A stretch of 64,000 nt of DNA, from positions 92,632 to 156,631 of the forward strand of contig NZ_QYYD01000013.1 of NCBI RefSeq assembly GCF_003591005.1, written 5' to 3'. Numbering within the stretch: position 1 is the first letter of the stretch; every line of letters starts with the position of its first letter. The notes under the pieces were generated by a model that ran no database searches, was not told the origin of the DNA, and saw only the letters and a program-made list of their open reading frames with translations. Positions 27,108 to 35,518 of this stretch are shown here, in pieces. The position numbers and the translations under genes are program-made. The stretch is from Rhodopseudomonas palustris. GTDB taxonomy: Bacteria; Pseudomonadota; Alphaproteobacteria; Rhizobiales; Xanthobacteraceae.

Positions 27108-27475
27108 GGCATGTCGGGACGGATAGGATGAGGAGACGCGTTCGGCCGGCGCTCGGTAATCAGTACCAGCAGCAATGCCAGCGCCCCGACGACCGCCGAC
27201 GCCCAAGCGAAGGCGCCGAGTTCAAGCGTGGCGGCGAGCACCAACATTGCGGCGCCGAACACAGCGTCCAGCGTCAGATGGATCGGCATCGGCAGCAGGC
27301 CCACTGCGCCCCATTCGTAATCAGTAACCAGGCTGTAGCCGATGCCGAGAAAGCCCAGCGTGACAAAGCACCAGCGCGCTCCGCCCTGCCACCCCGCCAG
27401 AAACGGCAGCGCGATCACCAGCGCCGACACCAGGTAGTCCAACAGGCCGTGCCATTTGGTAGGCAGACGCCGCAA
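27104..27475 (-). CDS. SPW-type small membrane protein
   Basis: A 123-residue protein with four predicted helices. It begins with the SPW-family segment HGLLDYLVSALVIALPFLAG and later has MPIHLTLDAVFGAAMLVLAA, a partial repeat of the first half. Proteins of this type are common in stress-inducible loci of rhizobia; no activity is known. It is the first gene of the two-gene unit with the isochorismatase-family hydrolase. Its start lies 32 nt after an EcfG-like -10 element. Confidence 0.8.
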   Translation of the reverse strand: MRRLPTKWHGLLDYLVSALVIALPFLAGWQGGARWCFVTLGFLGIGYSLVTDYEWGAVGLLPMPIHLTLDAVFGAAMLVLAATLELGAFAWASAVVGALALLLVLITERRPNASPHPIRPDMP

Positions 27476-27506
27476 ACCTCTGTCTCCTTCTCAGCAAGCG
27501 ACATCC

Positions 27507-27531
27507 AACCCGTGGCCCCTGGCGGTGTTCC
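27507..27531 (-). promoter_or_regulatory. EcfG-like promoter for the SPW-hydrolase operon
   Basis: On the minus strand GGAAC is followed by 16 nt and GGTT. It is arranged back to back with the plus-strand EcfG promoter at 27555-27579, giving a divergent stress-promoter pair separated by 23 nt. Confidence 0.6.
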
Positions 27532-27554
27532 AAAGGCGATCCGGACCGACGTTT

Positions 27555-27579
27555 GGAACATGGCCACGGCGGCGCCGTT
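27555..27579 (+). promoter_or_regulatory. EcfG-type promoter for the 27604-29078 unit
   Basis: GGAAC (27555-27559), 16-nt spacer, CGTT (27576-27579): an exact match to the EcfG consensus. The ATG of the downstream gene follows 24 nt later, with a strong AAGGAG ribosome site in between. Confidence 0.72.
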
Positions 27580-27603
27580 GGCAGGCGAAACAAGGAGATC
27601 GCA

Positions 27604-28023
27604 ATGACCAAAGCTTCGCTGCAGATGACATCCTCCGAAGCGCGAGGGCTGGCTCGTGCGCTCGGCTGGTTCTCGCTGGCGCTTGGCGCTGCCGAACTGA
27701 TTGCACCGCGCCGGATCACGCAGGCGCTGGGCATGCAGGGCAGCGAAGGCATGGTCCAGCTCTACGGGCTGCGCGAAATCGCCAGCGGCGTCGCGATCCT
27801 CTCGACCGAGTCCGCGACCTCGGTCTGGAGCCGGGTAGCCGGCGACGCGCTCGACCTCGGCACTCTCGGCATGCACCTCAGCAACGACAACAATAAGCAG
27901 GCCAACGTCGCGGCAGCCGTGGCCATGGTGGGCGGCGTTACCCTGATCGACGCCGCTTGCGCGGCCAGTCTGTCCTCGATCGAGGCGCGCGAACAAACCG
28001 AAGCTCCGCGAGCGCTCAATTGA
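27604..28023 (+). CDS. Small membrane protein of unknown function
   Basis: A 139-residue protein with three to four hydrophobic segments (ALGWFSLALGAAELIAPRRI, GLREIASGVAIL and NVAAAVAMVGGVTLIDAACA). Similar segments occur at the N-terminus of membrane-anchored cyclase/dehydrase-like (SRPBCC) proteins of rhizobia, but no soluble domain is present here. The strong SD AAGGAG and an EcfG promoter 24 nt upstream support expression in stress. It is followed by the patatin gene after 53 nt, so they are probably co-transcribed. Confidence 0.72.
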   Translation: MTKASLQMTSSEARGLARALGWFSLALGAAELIAPRRITQALGMQGSEGMVQLYGLREIASGVAILSTESATSVWSRVAGDALDLGTLGMHLSNDNNKQANVAAAVAMVGGVTLIDAACAASLSSIEAREQTEAPRALN

Positions 28024-28076
28024 TCGGCGGCTTGCCGCGTGAATTCTCGGCACCCGCGGATGGCGGCTCCGCGGAT

Positions 28077-29078
28077 ATGACGACAGCTCTGGTGTTCGGC
28101 GGCGGACTCAGCCTTGCCGCCTATCACGGTGGCGCGTATCAGGCTTTTGCCGAGCGGCAGTTGCCGCTGCATTGGACCGCCGGCTCCTCCGCTGGTGCGG
28201 TCACTGCCGCACTGATCGCCGGCACCGCGCCGGACGAGCGCGTATTTCGCCTGCGCACTTTCTGGGGGATTGGGACAGAAGCGCCGAGCGCCGGCCCGTT
28301 CGCACATCTCGAAGGCTGGATGAGCGCTGTCCGTGCGCATGTGATCGGAGATCCGTCGCGTTTCTATCCGCGATTTCCGTCGCCGCGCTTTCACAGCCTG
28401 TATGATCTGACGCCGATGCGCCGGCGGCTCGCCCAACTGATCGACTTCGGCCGGCTCAACGGCGGCGAGGTTCGGCTGTGCATCGTGGCGACAGACGTCG
28501 TCAGCGGTGATCCCGTAGTATTCGACACCAGCACCACCCGCATCGAACTCGACCATGTGCTCGCCAGCTGCGGCTTCTTGCCCGAGTTCGCGCCCGTCAC
28601 CATCGGCCAGCAGACGTTGGTCGACGGCGGCTTGTCGCTGAACGCGCCGTTCGATCCAATCCTGCAGGCATCCACCGCCCCGCTGCGGCTGTTCGTACTC
28701 GATCTCTACGCCCGCGACGACGCGCCGCCGACCAGCCTCGAGGCCGCGCTCGAGCGTAAGAACGACCTCATCTTCGGCAACCAGACCTATCTTCGCCTCA
28801 AGGACAAGATCGCGATCAGGCGCCTTCAGCGCGAACTCGCCGGCAGCTCGAATGCAGACGACGAGATCTCGCTGCTCAGCTATCGGGCCGGATCCGACGA
28901 GCCAGGCCCCGAAAAGAGCTTCAACTTCTCCCGCCCCGCCCTCACGCGCCGCTGGTGCGCAGGCCGCATGGACATGGAGGCAGCGTTGCACAGCGACATC
29001 CGCGGGATCGATGGCCTGCGCGTCATCCGCCGCGATCCGTCGGCGGCACGGCCGGGCGCTCAGGCGGAAGCGCGTTGA
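28077..29078 (+). CDS. Patatin-like phospholipase
   Basis: A 333-residue patatin-family lipid acyl hydrolase. The oxyanion motif is GGGLSLAAYHGGAYQ (residues 8-22), the nucleophile elbow GSSAGAV (near residue 40) and the catalytic aspartate is in DGGLSLNAP (near residue 185), giving the Ser-Asp dyad. A C-terminal region with basic residues may bind membrane. It probably hydrolyses membrane lipids or acyl esters in the cytoplasm. The ATG 28077 is chosen because the domain starts there; the frame is open upstream in a shadow of the preceding gene. Confidence 0.87.
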   Translation: MTTALVFGGGLSLAAYHGGAYQAFAERQLPLHWTAGSSAGAVTAALIAGTAPDERVFRLRTFWGIGTEAPSAGPFAHLEGWMSAVRAHVIGDPSRFYPRFPSPRFHSLYDLTPMRRRLAQLIDFGRLNGGEVRLCIVATDVVSGDPVVFDTSTTRIELDHVLASCGFLPEFAPVTIGQQTLVDGGLSLNAPFDPILQASTAPLRLFVLDLYARDDAPPTSLEAALERKNDLIFGNQTYLRLKDKIAIRRLQRELAGSSNADDEISLLSYRAGSDEPGPEKSFNFSRPALTRRWCAGRMDMEAALHSDIRGIDGLRVIRRDPSAARPGAQAEAR

Positions 29079-29136
29079 CATTGTCGGCAAACAGGTTGTG
29101 GACCGCATAACGACCGCCGCGGTGCCGCAACTGCCT

Positions 29137-29201
29137 GCCATCGGGGCGATCAAGCCGGCACGGCAGAGAAGATGTCGTCCGCGGCTTTACGCCCCGATGG
29201 C
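29137..29201. terminator. Inverted repeat between convergent genes, possible bidirectional terminator
   Basis: GCCATCGGGGCG (29137-29148) pairs perfectly with CGCCCCGATGGC (29190-29201), with a 41-nt loop. It lies in the 143-nt gap between the convergent patatin and SDR genes. No T-tract is present, so termination is only a suggestion. Confidence 0.4.
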
Positions 29202-29221
29202 CGTCGTCGCCGCGTTCACGC

Positions 29222-30007
29222 TCAGCTCTTGGCCGTGCCTGGCTCCGCCATCTTGCGGTGCTGACTGGCCAGCGTCCCGGACGGCACCACATTGGCGGCC
29301 GCCGACATCACCTTGTTCTTCCAGCCGGTGACGACGTCGCCCTCGCCGCACATCATCGCGTCGAAGCCGAGCTGCGCAACCTCACCGGCGTCGTCCTTCT
29401 CGGCGGCTCCGACTGCGGTGTCGAGCATATCGGCACGGCGGAAAAAATCCGTCTCGGTCGCGCCGGGCATCAGGCAGGTCACCGTCACCGCGCTGTCCCT
29501 CAGCTCTTCGCGCAGCGCGAAGGAAAACGAATTCAGGAACGCCTTCGACGCATTGTAGACCGCCTGGAAGCTGCCCGGCGTGAAGCCGGCGATCGAACCC
29601 GTGATCAGGATACGGCCACTGTTGCGTCGGCTCATCTCGTTGCCGATACGATGGACCAGATATAGCGTCCCGACAACGTTGGTATCGACGACCTTGCGTG
29701 CCTCGGCAAAATTCTGATCGAGAAAGGAATGACCAAGTCCGCGGCCGGCGTTTGCTAACAGCGCATCGACCGGCCGGCCCTTCGCGGCCTCGCAGAGACG
29801 GTTGACGCCCTCCTCGGTAGCAAGATCGGTTTGCACCGTCTCGACAGAGACGCCGCTTGCGCGCAGATCGATCGCGGCTGTTTCGATCGCCGGCTCATCA
29901 GCCGCGATCAGCAAATCGAACCCCGCCTTCGCGCAGCACCGGGCCAGCTCGAGGCCGATTCCGGTCGACGCTCCGGTGACGATGGCGAAGGATCGTTGAT
30001 CTGTCAT
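29222..30007 (-). CDS. Short-chain dehydrogenase/reductase
   Basis: A 261-residue SDR of the DltE/YqjQ type. Motifs are TGASTGIGLELARCC (cofactor), LLANAG, the catalytic Ser in TGSIAGF and YNASKAF (YxxxK). The C-terminal part after residue 190 (GFDAMMCGEGDVVTGWKNKV) is typical of this branch. The substrate is unknown. The ATG at 30007 has GGAG 6 nt upstream; an in-frame ATG at 30019 is less well placed. An EcfG-like promoter lies 32 nt upstream. Confidence 0.88.
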   Translation of the reverse strand: MTDQRSFAIVTGASTGIGLELARCCAKAGFDLLIAADEPAIETAAIDLRASGVSVETVQTDLATEEGVNRLCEAAKGRPVDALLANAGRGLGHSFLDQNFAEARKVVDTNVVGTLYLVHRIGNEMSRRNSGRILITGSIAGFTPGSFQAVYNASKAFLNSFSFALREELRDSAVTVTCLMPGATETDFFRRADMLDTAVGAAEKDDAGEVAQLGFDAMMCGEGDVVTGWKNKVMSAAANVVPSGTLASQHRKMAEPGTAKS

Positions 30008-30038
30008 GTTGGGCTCCATGGTCGTAATGCCGCAAGCC

Positions 30039-30063
30039 AACCAGGCCCGACGCGACGCGTTCC
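30039..30063 (-). promoter_or_regulatory. EcfG-like promoter for the SDR gene
   Basis: On the minus strand GGAAC, 16 nt, GGTT. The -10 element ends 32 nt before the SDR start, the same distance as for the SPW gene. Confidence 0.6.
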
Positions 30064-30189
30064 TCGCATAGGAGCGCAGTGGTGATTCCGGTTCTGCTTC
30101 CACATCGCGGATGATGATCGCGGTCATTCAACGCGCACGATTCCCCACTGATTCACGGCCGAAGTGACATCCGGACGCGACAGCGAATA

Positions 30190-30214
30190 GGAACTCGTGA
30201 TGGGTGCGATGGTT
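30190..30214 (+). promoter_or_regulatory. EcfG-like promoter for the DUF378 gene
   Basis: GGAAC (30190-30194), 16-nt spacer, GGTT (30211-30214). The DUF378 ATG lies 28 nt downstream behind GGAGATCACC. Confidence 0.6.
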
Positions 30215-30241
30215 GGTCGGCGTCACTCATCGGAGATCACC

Positions 30242-30490
30242 ATGCGCATTCTTAACATCGTCACGCTTCTTCTCGTCATCGTCGGCGGCGTCAACTGGGG
30301 CTTGGTCGGCCTGTTTGATTTCGATCTCGTCACCGCGATCCTCGGTAACGGCGCGGCCGAAACCGCGACGTCGTCGGCCGCTGCCCGTATCGTCTACATT
30401 CTCGTAGCGCTGTCGGCCCTGTATCAGATTACGACGTTGACGCGCCTGTTGTCGACGCGCTCGGCCGCTTACGGCAGCAACACGTACTAA
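30242..30490 (+). CDS. DUF378 small membrane protein
   Basis: An 82-residue protein of the DUF378 family. Two transmembrane helices are present: ILNIVTLLLVIVGGVNWGLV, with the family hallmark GGxNWGLVG, and AARIVYILVALSALYQI. Acidic residues lie between them (FDFDLVTAILG). Its function is unknown; relatives are common and often stress-linked. The start at 30242 is set by GGAG and by the conserved N-terminus. EcfG-like promoter upstream. Confidence 0.88.
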   Translation: MRILNIVTLLLVIVGGVNWGLVGLFDFDLVTAILGNGAAETATSSAAARIVYILVALSALYQITTLTRLLSTRSAAYGSNTY

Positions 30491-30695
30491 GCGCAGACGC
30501 TGCAGCTAATGGATCGCGCCGATCAATTTCGCCGCATCGCCGGCAACGACCCGAGCGGCGCGATCTACTTTTTGCCGTGGCGCACCAGCTTCGCGGTGGC
30601 GCTCCGGTTCGGCCTGATCGGCCTGCAGCGCTGGCGGCTGTGCTACGAAATCCCGACCAGCGTGGTCTCGCCGGATCCGGAGCAGTGTGCCGCTT

Positions 30696-30848
30696 CGGCA
30701 GCGCGGCGGTGCCGCCCATCTTTTCGATCACCGCCAGCCATTGCTGCTGATGCATGGTGTCTCGCGCGATAATGAAGCGCAGCATGTCGCGCATGCCGGG
30801 GTCGGAGGTCACCGGCGCCAAGGTCAAGTAGTGATTAACATCAAATGA
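30696..30848 (-). pseudogene. Relic of a manganese catalase gene (C-terminal fragment)
   Basis: About 47 codons read through a segment that closely follows the di-manganese catalase core: SDPGMRDMLRFIIARDT followed by MHQQQWLAVIEKMGG, the region containing a metal-ligand His. No start codon, ribosome site or upstream domain exists, and downstream (towards 30500) the similarity is lost in all frames. The rest of an active enzyme of roughly 290 residues is missing, so this is a decayed remnant. The same frame is open up to 31073 only because it runs antiparallel to a real small gene. The remaining part of the gap (30491-30695) holds nothing recognisable. Confidence 0.6.
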
Positions 30849-30888
30849 GACAGGGTGCCGCGGCGCCCGCCTGTCGATTATAGAAGGG

Positions 30889-31116
30889 TCAGTGACTGCG
30901 CTGGGCTTCGTGGCGCAACCTATTGCGGATCGCCGCCGCCTGTCCTGCAGCTTCGAACTCGTGCAAGGTGCGCCCGCCCGCGCGAGCACACTCCGCAATC
31001 TGCGCCGCCACCCGCGCTCGCACCGCATGCTCCTGCCCGTTCGGCAGAGTTCCACACACCCGCTCCAGAGCAACTTCCATATTGGCCCGCGTCCGCGGAT
31101 CGAGATCGTCCGTCAT
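30889..31116 (-). CDS. Small hypothetical protein
   Basis: A 75-residue hydrophilic, helical protein (begins MTDDLDPRTRANMEVALERV). It has a conserved look to short Bradyrhizobiaceae proteins, with alternating Ala/Arg/Glu, and no known domain. GGAG precedes the ATG at a slightly long spacing. It lies just upstream of the catalase relic on the same strand and may once have been in the same unit. Confidence 0.6.
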   Translation of the reverse strand: MTDDLDPRTRANMEVALERVCGTLPNGQEHAVRARVAAQIAECARAGGRTLHEFEAAGQAAAIRNRLRHEAQRSH

Positions 31117-31272
31117 CTGACTTACTCCAGCAAGACACGCCGGCCCGCTCGGATGCGGGCCGCTCGCGGAAGAATAGCGCGAGGCAGATATCCGCTCTCT
31201 AACCTATGGCAAAATGGTGTCGAAATCCGCCTCGGGTTTGCCATTGGTTTTTCACGCCAGGCACGCTCCAAA

Positions 31273-31297
31273 GGAACACGGCTAACCACTCGGGGTT
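31273..31297 (+). promoter_or_regulatory. EcfG-like promoter upstream of malQ
   Basis: GGAAC (31273-31277), 16-nt spacer, GGTT (31294-31297). The GTG start of malQ is 96 nt downstream, giving a leader of about 90 nt. No other promoter is apparent in the 276-nt gap. Confidence 0.58.
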
Positions 31298-31392
31298 GTG
31301 ACAGCAAACGTCGAGACACCGATCGGAGGAGCACTGCGGCGCGTAGCTGCGGGCTCGACCGGCGAGCAGCTCCGACGTCGGCAGGAGCACTC

Positions 31393-33546
31393 GTGAACCC
31401 AACTCAAATCAAACGCCTTGCATCACGCTATGGCATCGCCCTCAGCTTCGAAGACGCCCGCGGCAACACCGTCGATACCGACCCCGAGGTGGCCCGCAAG
31501 CTGCTGATCAGCATGGGCGTGCTCGACCATGCTGGAACCACATTGCAGCCTGAGCAGCAGGCAATTCTGCCACCTGCCATCGTCGTACGCCCTGACCGCG
31601 CCGGCCGCATCGCGATCGACCTCGGCTGCGCGATCTCGGCGAGGCAGATCGAGTGGCAGCTCACCTTGGAAGACGGCAGCTCCCGCAGCGGCACTGCGGC
31701 GGTGGCGGCCGCCAACGCAGATGCAACAGCTCACCTGACGCTGCCGCAACTTCCGCATGGCTATCACCGGCTCGTGCTCGGTCATGCAGACGCCGCGACG
31801 ATGTTGATCGTGACACCGGGCGAATGCTGGCTGCCGGAGAGCTTTCGCCGGGACGAGCGGCGATACGGCCTGTCGCTCCAGCTGTATCTGCTGCGCTCTG
31901 CGAGCAATTGGGGAATCGGTGATTTCACCGATCTTCAGCACCTTGCCCGGCTCGCTGCCGCGCAAGGTTGCGACGTGCTCGGTTTGAATCCGCTGCATCA
32001 AATGTTTCCGGACAACCCGGAGCATGCCAGTCCCTATTCGCCCGCGAGCCGGCAATTCCTCAATGTGCTGTACATCGACGTCACCGCGATCGCGGAATAT
32101 CAACGATCCGCCGCCGCCCAGAAGCTTGTGCAATCCGCTCGCTTCCAGCAGCGGCTCGAGCAATGCCGGAAGACCTCGCAGGTCGACTACAGCAGCGTCG
32201 CCGATCTGAAGCTGCAAGCATTGCGACTGGTCCATGCCGACTTCCGCACCGCTGCCGACGCACAGCGCATCACCGACTATCAACGATTCGTCTCGACAGC
32301 CGGCGACGGCCTGCACAACGCCTCGTTGTTTCAAGCGCTGCGCGACCATTTCGCCGACACCGATCCATCGCAGGCCGATTGGCACCTCTGGCCGGAGGCG
32401 TACCACGCGGCGGATTCCGAGGGATCGCTGGCATTCGCGCGCGAGCACGCGGAGCAGATCGACTTCTACAACTGGACACAATGGGTCGCCGAGCAGCAGC
32501 TTGCCGCCGCTAAGGATGCCGCAACGGCAGCGGGCATGCAGGTCGGGCTCTATCTCGATCTCGCAGTTGGATGTGATCGCAGCGGGTCCGAGACCTGGGC
32601 GAACCCGGGCGATTACATGAACGCGGCCGAAGTCGGCGCGCCGCCCGACATCTTCAATCCAGCCGGGCAGAATTGGGGATTGCCGCCGCTCAATCCGGTC
32701 TCGCTAATCGCCGAGGGCTATCGTCCCTTCATCGATCTGCTCCGCGCGAACATGCGACATGGCGGGGGGCTGCGGATTGATCACGCCATGGGTCTCCAGC
32801 GGCTGTACTGCATCCCCGAAGGATCGCCGCCCTCCGCTGGCGCTTATGTGCACTATCCGGTGGCCGATCTGATCGGCATTCTGGCGCTTGAAAGCCAACG
32901 TCACCACTGCCTGGTCGTTGGCGAGGACCTCGGCACGGTGCCAACCGGCTTCCGGGAGCGCATGGAAGAAGCCAATATCCTGTCCTATCGCGTGTTGTTC
33001 TTCGAGGCCGACGGCGATGGTGAGTTCAAGCCGGCGACGAGCTATCCGCGTCTCGCCGTTGCGGTAGCAGGAAGTCACGATCTGCCGACGCTGCCGAGCT
33101 GGCTTTCGGGCAGCGACATCGACCTGAAAGATCAATTGGGCCTGTACCCGTCGGCCGAAGAAACCGAAAAGCAGCGGCAGTCGCGCCAGCGGGAGCGTCG
33201 TGCCGTTATGCGCGTCCTCGGTCTGGACGGATCGTCGCAGCAGATCACGCCCGATGTATTCTCGAACGCCGTGCATGGTTTTCTCGGCCGGACGCGCTCG
33301 CTGTTGGCGATGACGCAGCTCGATGATCTTCTGGGCGAGCATGATCCTGTAAACGTGCCAGCGACTTCGACCGAACATCCGAACTGGCGTCGCAAATACG
33401 CGTTACCCCTTGAACAGATCGAGCGTTCACGCGGATGGAGGCTTTTGGAAACATTGGCTGCGGGCCGTGCGGAGCCGGCGAACAACGGGCCGGACCGCGC
33501 CCGTTCGTCACTGCCTCCAGCTTCGGCCCTGCAGGGGGCCCGTTAG
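31393..33546 (+). CDS. malQ: 4-alpha-glucanotransferase (amylomaltase, GH77)
   Basis: A 717-residue enzyme that transfers alpha-1,4-glucan segments and works with glycogen and trehalose metabolism. After an N-terminal domain of about 150 residues (MalQ N-terminal beta-sandwich), the GH77 barrel shows LQLYLLRSASNWGIGDF, DVLGLNPLH and the nucleophile Asp in GLYLDLAVGCDRSGSETW. The acid/base Glu is in VVGEDLGTVP and the third carboxylate in GSHDLPTLPSWL. All catalytic residues are present. GTG start with GGAG at 7 nt. The open frame upstream is not used. The EcfG-like promoter suggests that glucan remodelling is part of the stress response. Confidence 0.94.
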   Translation: MNPTQIKRLASRYGIALSFEDARGNTVDTDPEVARKLLISMGVLDHAGTTLQPEQQAILPPAIVVRPDRAGRIAIDLGCAISARQIEWQLTLEDGSSRSGTAAVAAANADATAHLTLPQLPHGYHRLVLGHADAATMLIVTPGECWLPESFRRDERRYGLSLQLYLLRSASNWGIGDFTDLQHLARLAAAQGCDVLGLNPLHQMFPDNPEHASPYSPASRQFLNVLYIDVTAIAEYQRSAAAQKLVQSARFQQRLEQCRKTSQVDYSSVADLKLQALRLVHADFRTAADAQRITDYQRFVSTAGDGLHNASLFQALRDHFADTDPSQADWHLWPEAYHAADSEGSLAFAREHAEQIDFYNWTQWVAEQQLAAAKDAATAAGMQVGLYLDLAVGCDRSGSETWANPGDYMNAAEVGAPPDIFNPAGQNWGLPPLNPVSLIAEGYRPFIDLLRANMRHGGGLRIDHAMGLQRLYCIPEGSPPSAGAYVHYPVADLIGILALESQRHHCLVVGEDLGTVPTGFRERMEEANILSYRVLFFEADGDGEFKPATSYPRLAVAVAGSHDLPTLPSWLSGSDIDLKDQLGLYPSAEETEKQRQSRQRERRAVMRVLGLDGSSQQITPDVFSNAVHGFLGRTRSLLAMTQLDDLLGEHDPVNVPATSTEHPNWRRKYALPLEQIERSRGWRLLETLAAGRAEPANNGPDRARSSLPPASALQGAR

Positions 33547-33636
33547 CAGCGCACCCAGCCCTTTGCGGCCCTACGGCAAGAGCCGCCGATCAAATGGCTG
33601 ACGTCCGGCTGCGAACTGATTTGGAGCACCAGCAAG

Positions 33637-34356
33637 ATGGCCCATCCGTTTTTGCGTAAGCTACGCTTCGGCGCGCGCCTCACGCCGGAGGACGAAGCAG
33701 TGCTGACGAGTATCATCGAGCCGGCGCGACCGGTCCGTCAGCGCGAAGACGTCGCCGAAGAAGGTGTGCAGCCGAATGCTCTGCCGCTCATCGTTGACGG
33801 CTGGGCATGCCGCTACTCGACGCTGGCCAATGGTCAGCGCCAGATCATCTCGTTGTTCATTCCGGGCGATTTGTGCGAACCTTTCGGCATGCTGCCTCGC
33901 TTCATGGATCATTCGGTAGCCACGCTTACGCCGGTGCTGATGTCGCCGGTGCGTGTCGAGCGACTGAAATCCGCGGTGATCAGCAGTCCGCGCATCGACG
34001 AGGCGTTGTGGTGGGATCTCCTGGTTTCGACCGCGATCGATCGCGAACACCTCGTCAGCCTCGGCCGACGCACCGCCACCGAGCGACTCGGCCACCTGTT
34101 CTGCGAGCTGCATCTGCGCCTCGATATGGTCGGCCTCGTCGAGGGGATGAGTTACGAAATGCCCATAACTCAGGCTGATCTCGGCGATTTGCTCGGCCTT
34201 TCGATGGTCCACGTCAACAGATCGCTGCAGGAGCTGCGTCGCACCGGCCTGATGTCGTTGCGCGGTCGCCGCCTGACGATCAACAATCTCGATGGGCTGC
34301 GCGAGCTATCGTATTTCGACGAGGGCTACCTTCATCCGGAAGGCGCCAACGGATGA
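33637..34356 (+). CDS. Crp/Fnr-family transcription regulator
   Basis: A 239-residue regulator. It has an N-terminal effector barrel (ISLFIPGDLCEPFGMLPRF) and a C-terminal Crp-type HTH with recognition helix DLLGLSMVHVNRSLQELRR. There is no N-terminal cysteine cluster, so no Fe-S oxygen sensor. It is a paralogue of the regulator at 21.2 kb, with similar HVNR...LQ.LR helices but no long N-terminal extension. The next gene, an HWE-like kinase, begins 31 nt later. The effector is unknown. Confidence 0.87.
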   Translation: MAHPFLRKLRFGARLTPEDEAVLTSIIEPARPVRQREDVAEEGVQPNALPLIVDGWACRYSTLANGQRQIISLFIPGDLCEPFGMLPRFMDHSVATLTPVLMSPVRVERLKSAVISSPRIDEALWWDLLVSTAIDREHLVSLGRRTATERLGHLFCELHLRLDMVGLVEGMSYEMPITQADLGDLLGLSMVHVNRSLQELRRTGLMSLRGRRLTINNLDGLRELSYFDEGYLHPEGANG

Positions 34357-34387
34357 GCATGATCAGCAACCACCGCGGAGGCCGTGA

Positions 34388-35041
34388 ATGGCAGACGATG
34401 CTTTGGTGACCCGGATCGCGCAGCTGGAAGCCGACAACCACCGACTGCGCCGGCTGCTCGATCAGCAAGACGCACCCGGCGAGTTGCGCCATCGGCTGCG
34501 CAGCACGGTCGCCCTGCTCCGCATGATCATCCGCAAATCCGCCGAGAGCCGGACCGATCTCGACGCCTATATGGGATTGCTCGAAGATCGACTCGACGCG
34601 ATCGCGCGGGTGCAGGCGATCGCCGACGAAGAGGGCGTTATCGAGTTGCAGAAGCTGTTGACCGACGAGTTGCTGCACTATCGTCCACTCGACGACGTAC
34701 GCGTCCGGCTATCCGGCCCCGAGCTCGCCTTGCAGCCGCGGATGGGCCGCCTGTTCGCACTGGCAATCCACGAGCTCACCGTCAATGCCATCGAGCATGG
34801 CAGTCTCGGGAGTAGCACCGGCCGCGTCGAAATCGCCTGGCGCGTCGACGAAACCGGAGCGACGCCCACTCTGATCTTCGTCTGGAAGGAGCATGACGCG
34901 ACGCCCATCAACCAGCCGCAACGCGACGGTTTCGGCACCGAAGTTCTGACGCGGATGCTGGCATACGAAATTCGTGCCACGACTCGGCTGGATTTCGAGA
35001 GCGACGGGCTACGCTGTTCGATCCAGTTTCCGATGGGCTAG
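34388..35041 (+). CDS. HWE/HisKA_2-type histidine kinase without sensory domain
   Basis: A 217-residue protein made only of a coiled coil (ALVTRIAQLEADNHRLRRLL) and a kinase core. The phospho-acceptor His is in ELRHRLRSTVALLRMIIRK, an HRLxS-type HisKA_2/HWE motif. The N-box is AIHELTVNAIEHG, and the G-box region DGFGTEVLTRML is typical of the HWE family. No PAS, GAF or membrane segment precedes it, so its input must come from a partner. In alphaproteobacteria such kinases often feed the general stress response (PhyR/NepR/EcfG), but that link is inferred. It follows the Crp gene by 31 nt. Confidence 0.82.
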   Translation: MADDALVTRIAQLEADNHRLRRLLDQQDAPGELRHRLRSTVALLRMIIRKSAESRTDLDAYMGLLEDRLDAIARVQAIADEEGVIELQKLLTDELLHYRPLDDVRVRLSGPELALQPRMGRLFALAIHELTVNAIEHGSLGSSTGRVEIAWRVDETGATPTLIFVWKEHDATPINQPQRDGFGTEVLTRMLAYEIRATTRLDFESDGLRCSIQFPMG

Positions 35042-35227
35042 AGCAGGAGCACTCAAACCGGCGGGGTGCGGCCCCTTCTGCCGGCTTGCGGCCAACTTTT
35101 AAGGATTCCGCCAAAGCCAATGGCCGCGTTACGGGTCCCTCAGTCTCGAAATATAAACAGCTTGACGCCCTTGGCCGGCGCGGTGCGAAGGGCGGTTTGC
35201 TTCCGGGACATCCATTAGCATAGGTGA

Positions 35228-35479
35228 ATGCCGCCGAGGACGTACGCCGATAGCCTGTCCGAAATTACGGAAAGGGTCAGCGTGAAAAAACGTCGCAACA
35301 GAACCAAGCAGCAGTTGTCGCTCGAAGAGCGGCTGTCGTTGTGCTCCGAACGCTGGAAGCGCGAAGCCGAGCAGAGCGGCAGCAGCGAAATCCAGGGCGT
35401 CTGGCAGGAGCGCGCCCGATCGGCCGAGGCCGCCCGAGGAATGATTGCGTGGCTGCAAGAGCGCGAAGGCTCCCACTGA
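35228..35479 (+). CDS. Small basic protein, unknown function
   Basis: An 83-residue protein with a charged, helical, coiled-coil-like sequence (QQLSLEERLSLCSERWKREA). Two starts are possible: ATG 35228 and GTG 35282 (VKKRRNRTKQQ). The second lies in front of the conserved-looking part. No domain is recognised. It precedes the response-regulator gene by 39 nt. Confidence 0.5.
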   Translation: MPPRTYADSLSEITERVSVKKRRNRTKQQLSLEERLSLCSERWKREAEQSGSSEIQGVWQERARSAEAARGMIAWLQEREGSH

Positions 35480-35518
35480 CGCGCATCGACAACATCGGCG
35501 GCGCGGGGGAAACTCGCG

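Noticed and set aside
30509..30772. Possible plus-strand gene of 87 codons behind DUF378.
   Set aside because: It overlaps the manganese-catalase relic in antisense, has no clear ribosome site and shows no recognisable domain; a real short protein in its first half cannot be fully excluded.
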